Below are positions 55,602-64,000 of a DNA stretch of 64,000 nucleotides, piece by piece. Both the position numbers and the translations under genes were made by a program. The stretch lies in assembly GCA_015179045.1 (NCBI GenBank), contig WHUZ01000091.1, positions 62,001-126,000 of the forward strand, written 5' to 3'. The notes below the pieces were generated by a model, which saw only the letters and a list, made by a program, of their open reading frames with translations, searched no databases and was not told the DNA's origin. How positions within the stretch are numbered: position 1 is the stretch's first letter; each line of letters opens with the position of its first letter. The stretch is from Kalaharituber pfeilii. Its lineage: Eukaryota; Ascomycota; Pezizomycetes; Pezizales; Pezizaceae.

Positions 55602-57057
55602 TTGCACGAACGCAAAAGGACCGTTCGAAAAAATCCAGTGATCACAATGAACTTTGGCACTATTTTAGGGTTCTTTTCAGGGCTGCGACCAGCGACAACC
55701 ACATCTGGGGCCTCCAAAAGTCGCCATTTGCCACCGATTAACATTATATGGATGCACAAATGCGGTTTCTGGAGAGTGCTTATTACCCATGCATTTATCA
55801 CGCTCTGGTGGATTGTATATTACATCAAGGAACTGGGAAATAGAGTACATGAATGTCATCGTCTTGGGGACCAGGACCTATATGGAGTTGGAATCCGTAT
55901 AGCTGTATACACACAACTATCTCTAACAGCGTTTCTTGATTTCTACCATCCAAGACTTGCATCAAACCTTGCTCCAATTAACATATGGTACATGACGGCA
56001 CTTACGATCGTCTCATTTGTCTTACTAAGGAACACGGAGGAAAACATCTGGGATATACAAATCGTACTGGCCTTAACTAGCTGTTATGCTACGATATTGC
56101 AAGTGGGCATCCATGATGGCTCAGAAGCTTTTGAGAATCAGTTTACAACTTTTTGGAGATCAGCAATTGTTATGATGGGCGGCTCCGTCATGGTCTTCTA
56201 CGGATGTGTCCACTTGCCAAAGGTTTTAACCAACATTGCAGACGATTGCTCACTTCTATGGCAAACATTTTCAGCATTTTCAAGTCTCCTGGCATCCATG
56301 TCCACAACACTGCTCATTTATCAAATGGAGAGCCTTATATTTCTGATCATCTCCTTCGTTTCGACCCTCCTACATCTCATTTGCGGGGTTATTATCTGCT
56401 ATCTCATAATTTTCCATACGACTTCCGTGAAAGGATTCTATCGTGAAGCATTGCCTTCCAAAATGCTGTGCTGTCTAGATTATTTGCTTGATGTCCCCAA
56501 TACGGATGTGCAACTCATCGTGTTTGGGGCACGAGTTGGTGTTAACACTAGCATGTTATCGCCCTTTAAAAGAGACGCAATAGTAAGGATCATGTTCATG
56601 CAACCTGAACCTCAGTTTCTGACTGCTTCTCTAGAATGCTATGAAGTATCGTCTTCATTGCCATCTGATTGATCATTATACGATTTCAGAAAATGACCTC
56701 AATTACACTTTAGCTGATTCCTTGGAATGGAAGGAAATACAGCAAATGCACATGAGGGAGTCTGAAGTAGAACTCATAAGAGACCGCATGTATAGTGTTA
56801 TTGCTTTCAGCACAGTGCTCAACATGGCAATAACTGTGGAATTTACTCTCATTCTTGACAGAGTTGAGGGAGTAAATAATATCGGTGCCACCGGACAGAT
56901 GCTGGCATTTGTGGTTGCTCTAGGATCTTTTTTGACAGTTTGGCCCATCTATTATCGGTTGACGAAAACCCGTACCCGAAAGCAAGTTGTGAAACCGGAG
57001 TATGACAATGTCTGCCCCTCAACAATTGTCGCCCTGCCTTCCAGGCGGGCTACTTAA
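55602..57057 (+). CDS. Fungal multi-pass membrane protein (DLYGxGxR type)
   Basis: The frame 55602-56672 continues at 56680-57057 after a frame change near 56655-56690, giving about 480 aa. The start could be 55602 or the internal Met at 55647. Features: an aromatic first membrane helix (AFITLWWIVYYI), then HRLGDQDLYGVGIRIAVYTQL, a motif I associate with a large family of uncharacterised fungal integral membrane proteins. About seven hydrophobic segments follow (ALTIVSFVLL, IVLALTSCYATIL, LIFLIISFVSTLLHLICGVIICYLII, MLAFVVALGSFLTVWPIYY). The sequence at the break (PSD then HYTISENDLNY) suggests a 1-bp indel; no splice pair fits the phases, so this copy may be a pseudogene. Confidence 0.65.
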
Positions 57058-57236
57058 AGCCTCTAATGTGTTTTCTTTTTTTTTTTTTTTTTTCATCCCT
57101 TTTTTTTTTTTTGTTTTTGGCCGCTCGAAGCATATAGCTCAAGTTTTCCTGTCTTCGCCTGGTGCAGCCTGCTAGGTACCATTTTCTTGTTTATAAACCG
57201 GCGGAGCTGCTCGCGGCTTGGCCGAGTTTTTTGTTT

Positions 57237-58495
57237 TTTTTTCTTTTCTTTTTTATATCATTAATCGCTTGCCGCCCTATGGGCTATGGCGATGTGTTAT
57301 ATATAAACATGTGATGTAAAGACAAAGACAAAAGATTAAGGACAACAGGAAATAAACTACTAGTAAATAGGCGGACTCTTCATTCCCCGAGCATCTCCAT
57401 CAACTCCTTCAGCGGGTCCTCCCCCCCCTCCCGTTTGTCCCGCGGCGGTCTCCTGACGTGCTCCTCTCCCCCTGGCCATCTCCGTCTCCATACTCTGCAC
57501 CGATCAAGCAAATGTCTCGTCGTCTCCTCCTCGTCCTCGCACCACCTGCATTCTGGACCGTCCCCTTCCCCTACGTGCCATCTCCACGCCCTCAACCCCT
57601 TGCCCCCCAGTAGGCCCGCCAATCGTCCTGTCATATGTCCGAGCCTTTCTAGCGGTCTGTATGTTAGCTCCATTCGATTCCTCTCCCCCGCTCTCTCTCT
57701 CCTTCCTCTTTGTCTCATGCCGGCTTCCGTCACCAGCTCCGGCTCATACTGCAACGCAGTGCCCACCCTTGCTGCCTCATCTGCCGCCTCGTTGCCGAGG
57801 ATGCCCCTGTGAGCCTTCACCCATAGCACCGCCGTATCCCGGTCTCCTCGATCTATTCTCCTTTCCCACGCCTCCCTGAGCCGGTTCGTCGCCCCGTCGT
57901 GGGTAGGGTCACCCCCTGATGCGATGGTCATTCTTTTGATTGCGTGTCTTGAGTCAGTTATTATCAGCAACTCCCCTTCCACCCTCTCCATCGCCTAGCT
58001 GATCGCAATTAGCTCCGCGTCGTTCACCGTGGCGTTCTCTCCCAGGTATACCGACGTCGACCTGCCCCCCCTAAATATCCCCGCTCCTGCTTTGTCCTCC
58101 CTCCTACTCCCATCTGTGTAAACGGGTGTCCAGCCCTCATCCCTGACGTCGTCTATATGTCTCTCCCACTCCTCCCGTTCAGCATCCCGCTGTAACGTTG
58201 GTAGGATCACCAGTGGTAGCTCCCTGCCATGCGTCAACGACCCCCTCAGGTAAACAGCCTCATCGTCCCCTTTTCTCAGTCTCTCCTCTGCAAATCTCAG
58301 CGTTCTCGCCTCCACTCTGGTTGCCTCCCATCTCACAAATGTCTCTACGGACTCCAAGTTGGCCAACCCTTCTACTACCTCCCGCCTCGTCCCCCAGGGT
58401 GCATGCGTGATCCCCCGCGCCACCATGTACTGCCACTTCTCCAGCTCCCTCAACTTTTTTTGGCCGTGTTTTAGGGAAATATATATATAGCATTC
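57237..58495 (-). mobile_element. 5'-truncated Tad-like LINE with near-intact RNase H
   Basis: The minus frame starts in the RT C-terminal linker (WQYMVARGITHAPWG, EATRVEAR, GSLTHGRELPL). RNase H reads VYTDGSRRE, TVNDAELIA, one TAG stop (57992-57994), then MERVEGELLIITDSRHA, AVLWVKAHRGILGNEAADEAA and CRWCEDEEETTRHLLDRC, ending ELMEMLGE-stop at 57380. The 3' UTR (57379-57296) and the hairpin/T run (57237-57295) follow. It is the best copy of this LINE's 3' half and serves to read the family 1 tail. Confidence 0.88.
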
Positions 58496-58979
58496 CTGAC
58501 GAACACGGCATGGCCACGAACGACTGCACTGGGGAGAACACAATGTACGTATATGTACTTATTATAAAAGCAAGGGGCGTAAAGCGAGGGGGTCTACGGG
58601 ATAGATATAGGTCTTGCCAAGAAAGATGAGTGGGAGGGAGAGACCTTTACGCCTATTGATTAGAGTCGCAAGATGACCAGGTTTGTATACCTGGCAGGCG
58701 TAGCAAAGCGTGACCATAGAAACTTTCCGGTCTGCTGATGAACCTTGCTTGTTTACTAGTGGTCGGAACATTGCCTTAGCATAGGTACCACTAGGTACCT
58801 CCTGGTGCAGCCAGCTATGAGTACAGGCTAACGTGCTATTGCTGCTGATAGAATTGATAAGCCTGCTAGCACAGGCCCCTTGGTTAAACCACCACTGGAA
58901 CATAGTTGCTACTAGGATGTGCAACTCATAGCATCTGGCAAGTGACTAATATCAGCACATTTGCTAGAGTATAATAGAT
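58496..58979. other. Stretch with no recognised gene
   Basis: One 120-aa minus frame (58924-58562) has no recognisable motif. Confidence 0.3.
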
Positions 58980-58982
58980 AAT

Positions 58983-59998
58983 GGATGATTTCCCATGGGC
59001 GCAGATTCACAGATTCACAGGCTTATCAGTGAAAGATCGCCCAGAAAATTTTCAACCCCCCGTCCAGATTCTCAAATCTGGTGTGGTGGTAACCACAGTA
59101 CCGATTGAAAGAATAAGACCAAACGCGGCCCGGAGTGGTACTCATCGGTACTGTAAGGCCACATGATGATGATACATACAAATGATGAGGAAGAAAGTTA
59201 CATTTAAGAAGTGAGATGTGGATGTATAGGCTCAGTTGGAAGGTGAAGGTGGTCTATAAATCGTATGTAGATTGGACTGTATGAGAGGACACGCACGATG
59301 AGAAGACAATTGAAGACCCTTCCCTTGACATTTGACCCTTGAGACCGCCCTTGAGACTTCGTTCCGCCAGCTCTAGATACCGGTACCCGTACGAAACAGT
59401 GGATGCTGTTGAGCCGTCATCACACTGGCAGACCCCCTCCCCCCCATCTGCCAGATTCCAGACTCACAGATTTTTCATAGACGAACAAAAGGGGTTAGGC
59501 GACATAAAATTAAATCAACATATCTTGTCATTTGCATATGTAACCTCAACACCAAAAAATTAATATGGCACCCCCTACCGAAATACATACCTACGCCGAA
59601 ATATCTCCATTCATACAGATGATGAGTTCAAAGAAGCTCTTTTACTAATTATTTGCTTGAGTCCATTTGGTCTTCAAATTAAGTGACAATGATGAAGGCG
59701 ATTTTATTGCCTTGAGCAGCATTACAGTAAAATCCACAAGGTCGCACTCCCTGGCAATGTCGTGATCACCATTCAGGAGTGCACAAAAGTTGTAGTTGTG
59801 TGAGCAATAGGTGTAGATAATTTTGCATGCAATACTAGTTGCATAAAGTACTTGCCTTCGTCATGGTGCTGGGGCGTGATGTGCTGACAAATTTGAGAAT
59901 CTGGGAATCTGAGAATTTTATTTTGTGGTTGCCATAAGAATCGGCAGAATCTGGACTAGGATCTGGGTCTGTGAATCTGCGCCCATGGGAAATCATCC
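58983..59998. mobile_element. 1,016-bp TIR element
   Basis: Perfect ~30-bp inverted repeats starting GGATGATTTCCCATGGGCGC and continuing AGATTCACAGA. The trinucleotide AAT flanks both ends (58980-58982, 59999-60001). A 3-bp TSD would fit PIF/Harbinger-like elements, though AAT is not the usual TWA. The interior is non-coding and includes repeated TCTGGGAATCTGAGAAT words. Confidence 0.75.
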
Positions 59999-60524
59999 AA
60001 TGTATTGCGCTGCACTTCTAGACTTTTGAAGAGTAATAATAGAGAATGGTAATGATCAGCATGTTAAAGAAATTTATCAGATATACTCTCTGTATCTCTC
60101 TTCCCTCTCGAAATTTTAGTGTAACGCCAATGACTGGGATCCGGCGCATTACCGACACCTCCGGAATTAAAACAATTGCCTCCTGTAAGGCCAAATCTTC
60201 ATAGAAGATGTCCAAATTGCACATACAGCTTGGAAAAGTATAAAAAAGTAACTTCCATACCTCATTTAGCCAATTGCAAAGTTTTGGCTAATACTCTGTG
60301 GTGGTAGTTGCCCAATTAGGCATTCATATCCTACGCAGGTGCAAAATGGCAGGATCGCTATTTAAGACCTTGCGCAAGTGCATATGCGGGCCATTCGTAA
60401 CAAACGTTCCAGTCGCCACTGGCCCGGGCCACTCAGAATTTGAATTTTCTCATTCTACCTACAATTCACCCTCTCAAACTCTCACACACACTCGCCTGCC
60501 CACACATCCACTGTTTTGAAAAAA

Positions 60525-60720
60525 ACAGCGTCACTAAAGACTCCTCCCGGCGACAGGAAAAAACAGCTTCATCAAGGACCCCTCCAGCGACAGGGAAAAA
60601 AAAAATACAGCTTCATCAAAGACCCCTCCGATGACAGGAAAAAAAAAAATGGCTTCAACAAAGACCCCCTTGGAGACAGGAAAACCAGCTTCAAAAAAGA
60701 ACTCCTCCGACAGGAAAAAT
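60525..60720 (+). repeat. Minisatellite, ~40-46 bp x about 5
   Basis: Imperfect tandem units of the form CAGCTTCATCAAAGACCCC, TCC...GACAGGAAAAA with variable A-run lengths. One frame reads it as a KDP...DRKK repeat. Confidence 0.85.
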
Positions 60721-60788
60721 CTCAGCTACATTAAGTGCCCCCTTCTGAGAAGCAACAAACAGCTAATAAGTTACCTCTTGCTAAAGCA

Positions 60789-61110
60789 TTAAGGAGGATT
60801 TGCTTTACGCATTAAAACCCTATCCTCATCAATGAGAATTTCTAATTTGTTAATATCTTGTTGAAAAATCTTATTATAAGGTATACTTACCTTGGCAAGG
60901 TTTTTGATATTATTTTCAGCTGCAGAAGATACAGACCATTCTGGATCATGAATAAAGGTTTGAATTTCTCTCAACTTCTGAGGTTCAATTCTATATCTGT
61001 TGGTATGGTCACGGGTTTGGATATATAGCTCATATTGATGATGAATTTCAGGTGTAAAGGGTTCTATAGGTAAAGATTGTTGAAAAATGAGGCTGAAAAG
61101 TAGTTACTGG
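60789..61110 (-). pseudogene. Unrecognised ORF fragment in a TIR element
   Basis: A minus frame of about 105 codons is open and protein-like in composition: LPIEPFTPEIHHQYELYIQ, RIEPQKLREIQTFIHDPEW, NIKNLAKVSIPYNKIFQQ, INKLEILIDEDRVLM, then a stop. It lacks an obvious start and I do not recognise a family. It may be part of a former transposase or of a captured gene. Confidence 0.45.
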
Positions 61111-61438
61111 TTTAGGTAAATAAGATAGGCTTGGCGTTGTATACAATAGAGAAGTGCACGGAGCAGAAACACGATATGTAAAATACATTCAAATACCAAT
61201 GGCATGGAAAAATGTCAAGTTTGAGTACTTGAGTAAAATAAACAAAAAATTAAACAAATGATTTGGAAAATTACAATTTCGAATCTTCTAGTATTATAAC
61301 AGCCCCCACATACCAACATTCTGTTGTAGTTTGTGTAGAGCAAAAGGGTCAATGCGTTATACTAGTATGTAATCACGAACCAACATTCCATTGAGTAGGC
61401 GGGCCAATGGTGACTGAATCGCTGTAACGAATGGCCCG

Positions 61439-61888
61439 GCACACATATATCTTCTACAGTATGTATTTGAAAGATCCGGAATGTTTTGTGATAATTGCAT
61501 ACATGTGAAACAAGCGGTGAGCTAATACCCACGGGTATATTTTTACTGCTAAATGTAAATTTTGATATTCAGTCTGTATACAATCTCAGAAATATGACGC
61601 ATGTTCAGAAAGCTCTAGAATATAACTCTGCACATAGGAAAATATATCCTGAGCAGTCTGTGAGTATAGGTATTGATAGGGAAGTAGGGGTTGATCGAGA
61701 TATCTATCTATATATGCCTAATTAGGTGATGCATATTCCTTAATACACCCAATATGAGTGCTGTGGTTCTGAGCTATAAAACTCCAAGCTATAGTCTGGA
61801 GACTATTGAAATATCATATAGAATTCTCGGAGAGGCCGGATAATGACTCCGTGGACCTGCCTACTTCCGTAGACTCTACATTAGTACA
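61439..61888. other. Stretch with no recognised gene
   Basis: Short plus frame 61495-61725 without motifs; nothing else recognised. Confidence 0.3.
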
Positions 61889-62346
61889 ACTAGTATTAGT
61901 GAGCGGCACGAGCCGAGCCAGCTCGAGCTCGACTAATCTTGAGTTCGAGCTCTGGCTCAAGCTTAAGAGAGCCAAGATCACGGTAGTGTTTCTCTTCACA
62001 GCTCGCTAAAATGCTCAGCCAGTGCAGGGTTTCATAAACTGTAAATACCTAATATGGTAATAAATTAGAGACTCGGAGCTCATTCCAACCTGCCAAAAAC
62101 TTCTATAAATATCAGAAGTGGTTTAATTACATAGACCTATATCAAGTCTTTTACGTTTAATATCTCTCAAGGTCTCTAGAAGGTAAGTTGCACATTTTAA
62201 GAGTGTATATGTCTGTCTATTCTTAGTCTCGTAACCAGGTCTATTCTCTCTATCCTCTTGAAATTCTTTTCTCTTTACTACTACCCAATATCAAGACTTC
62301 GAGACTCATACTACGCTTCGAGACCCTGAATCCTCATACTACACTT

Positions 62347-62407
62347 TTATCGCCATAGCCCATAGGGCGGCACACGATCAATGATATAAAAAAAAAAACA
62401 AAAAAAA
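62347..62407 (+). mobile_element. Ultra-short retroposon, family 1 (61 bp), nested in the hAT-like element
   Basis: TTATCGCCATAGCCCATAGG, GCGGCACACGATCAATGATAT, A-rich tail. The TSD CATACTACACTT/CATACTGCACTT (62335-62346, 62408-62419), one mismatch. Confidence 0.9.
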
Positions 62408-62442
62408 CATACTGCACTTCAAGATCCTTGTTCTTTATAGGC

Positions 62443-62508
62443 CAGTGTTTCCAACGGGCCGGCCAGGCCAGGCGGCCTGATGGGCGGCCTGGCCGGTTGG
62501 GAACACTG
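62443..62508. repeat. 66-bp near-palindromic mini-element
   Basis: CAGTGTTTCCAACGGGCCGG ... CCGGTTGGGAACACTG, with GGCC-rich arms (GGCCAGGCCAGGCGGCC). The CAGTG ends recall hAT-type MITEs. Related GGCC-rich pieces lie at 52765-52890 and 55265-55345. Confidence 0.65.
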
Positions 62509-62919
62509 CAAGTTATAGGACATTACCAATCTATCAATATGACAACCGCTGTCTTATCTCAACAAATTCACCAATCAAACTAGCAGAAAAGACATCATTT
62601 CTAGAGCTCCTCCAATATTGCAACCCCAAGTCCAGAAAATGTCAGCTCGTGCTATACATAGAGATATTCTGAAACTCTATAACAAAACTCGTGAAGGTGT
62701 CATTCAACTTTTTAGACAGAAATAGTGAATTTAGCGGATAGCGGCGAGGAGGATGAAGCTGTAGAATAGTTTAGATTGGTTATCAATATCATGTAATCAA
62801 GGCTCGCTGGCTCGAGGCAACCTTCTATTTGACGAGCTCGAGCTCGCTTACCCACGAGCTGGCTCAAGCTCACCCTCCAGCTCGGCTCGAGCTAGCTCGT
62901 GCCACTCACTAACTGGTAT

Positions 62920-63719
62920 CGCAACCTCTAGGAAACATAACGTCTCAGATCCTTTCTCTCATCTCTTCCACATACTCAACACTGTGCTAGGTTCAACCTC
63001 AATCATCCAACTATCCACACCACTCCCCTCCTTCTCCTCCCTCTCCTCCTTCTCATTACGCTGTACCTACCCGTTCAAGTCCACTTCCGTTGAAGTCTAC
63101 CACGTACACTCGAGTTTTCCTCGAGTGTAGGTTGGTAGATAATCCTTTCTGGAGTTTGAAGAAGTTAGAACTTAAATTGATGTAACGAAGGATTGCATTA
63201 ACATACCAAGGAGCACCTCCTACGTTATTTATTTCTATCCGCAACTTCTCATGCATGATAAATTAGCCTGCCAGTCCCAGTATTATAATACACTTGCAAG
63301 TAGAGGGTACCACTTCAAGCAAGTCAACATGCCCTCAAATCATCGGCTACTTGCGCAGCATAGACTTCAATCTTATTATTGAAAGCCTCTATCTCCTTTT
63401 CGTGTCGATCCAGCAATTTTTCCCCTTCCTTTCAAGCGGATCCAGAAATTTCCCTCGGTATTTGCTGCCCCCATCCTCAAGAAGGTTTAAAAATGTTGCA
63501 ATTTCTACCTTCTTTGCGTCTACACTATTGCTATATATGCGCATGCCGCCGGGCCTCATTGCGAAAAGAATAGTAGGGCAAGAATGTCTTCGAAGACTTT
63601 GATTGACTTGAGTGTTCAGTGCTTTGAACATCGCATCGTGGTCGGAAGCCTAATAGTCAGTAAGCCACGGTCACTGCTCAATTGCTGCGTGTAGCCGACC
63701 TTGTTGACTATGGCGCTAT
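62920..63719. other. Stretch with no recognised gene
   Basis: The plus frame 63294-63602 has no motif. A small palindrome (CACTCGAG...CTCGAGTG) lies at ~63107-63128. Confidence 0.35.
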
Positions 63720-63731
63720 CTTTATCACTGC

Positions 63732-63791
63732 ATTTTTTTGTTTTTTTTGATAATCACGTATCCCCGCTTATCGCTACTCGCTATGGTAGGG
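63732..63791 (-). mobile_element. Ultra-short retroposon, family 2 (60 bp)
   Basis: T-rich run, ATAATCACGTATCCCCGC, TTATCGCTACTCGCTATGGTAGGG. The TSD CTTTATCACTGC/CTTTATTACTGC (63720-63731, 63792-63803), one mismatch. Confidence 0.88.
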
Positions 63792-64000
63792 CTTTATTAC
63801 TGCTTTGCAAAGCTGAATCGTTTGGCAATATTAGGAGGTGAAGGATGAACTGTTTAGAAATAGACAATGGGATGTACAGGTTGGGCTTCGCATGACGCTG
63901 GTTACATAACCGGCTTACGTAATTCGGTCAAAATCCCTTGCAATTCTAAGCCAAGCTCACGTGCCAGTCTTGGCATTCCACTGGAAGGAAGGCTACTAGA

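Larger units (their letters stand above)
60386..61438. mobile_element. Probable 1.05-kb TIR element
   Basis: Imperfect ~42-bp inverted ends: GCGGGCCATTCGTAACA...CAGTCGCCACTGGCCCG at the left, and the complement of CCGGGCCATTCGTTACA...CAGTCACCATTGGCCCG at the right. No clean TSD recognised. It contains a minisatellite (60525-60720) and a minus-strand ORF (61110-60789). Confidence 0.6.
61897..62911. mobile_element. 1,015-bp hAT-like non-autonomous element
   Basis: Ends TAGTGAGCGGCACGAGC and the complement of TAGTGAGTGGCACGAGC. Subterminal regions are packed with GAGCTCGAG and GGCTCAAGC words. The 8-bp TSD ACTAGTAT/ACTGGTAT (61889-61896, 62912-62919) has one mismatch. An 8-bp TSD and a TAGTG end fit hAT. 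No transposase inside; a retroposon is nested at 62347. Confidence 0.82.

Overview
This is about 64 kb of a repeat-rich fungal nuclear genome, most likely a filamentous ascomycete. The evidence is short GT-AG introns (53-133 nt, one GC-AG), fungus-type genes (a DUF3433-like membrane protein, an HNH_2-like protein, a DLYG-type membrane protein), a pogo/Fot1-like transposase, and Tad-like LINEs with a C-terminal RNase H. I cannot name the species. Real genes are few. Most of the window is transposons, many with readable ends and target-site duplications (TSDs).

The central find is a nearly complete 11,673-bp DNA transposon at 21646-33318. It has perfect 97-bp terminal inverted repeats and a 7-10 bp TSD. 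It carries (1) an unrecognised acidic 710-aa protein, (2) a 768-aa RecQ-like superfamily II helicase with all core motifs, and (3) on the opposite strand, a protein with the GDQLT motif of DUF6589, probably the DDE-type transposase. Two arrays of a 32-bp repeat built on the palindrome GTCGCGCGAC lie in opposite orientation on either side of the helicase gene. One array holds a Copia fragment; the other is flanked by a 245-bp direct duplication. From memory, helicase-encoding Academ transposons (AcademH) have been described in fungi and animals; this element may belong there or be a close relative.

Layout. 1-1326: a copy of the locus at 38426-38967, filled with a TA-flanked MITE and a solo LTR. 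1.8-6.1 kb: nested LINE remnants. 7-10.2 kb: foldback elements. 12.8-16.9 kb: a DUF3433-like gene broken by a SINE-like insertion. 21.6-33.3 kb: the helicase transposon. 33.9-38.0 kb: a small two-exon gene whose intron contains a 3.7-kb pogo-like element that itself carries two insertions. 38.0-38.5 kb: a beta-trefoil-like gene. 39-45 kb: Copia, LINE, foldback and Mutator-like elements. 45.2-46.6 kb: an HNH gene. 46.8-48.6 kb: a second foldback copy. 50.1-51.7 kb: a six-exon gene of unknown function with a retropepsin-like DTGA motif. 55.6-57.1 kb: a membrane protein gene. 57.2-62.9 kb: LINE, TIR and hAT-like elements.

A second theme is over twenty ultra-short poly(A) retroposons, about 50-60 bp including the tail, in two families. 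Their 5' ends are nearly uniform and many have 9-13 bp TSDs. One family equals the last ~40 nt of the local LINE. They punctuate the whole window, one disrupts the end of a Copia pol gene, and a longer relative disrupts the DUF3433-like gene.
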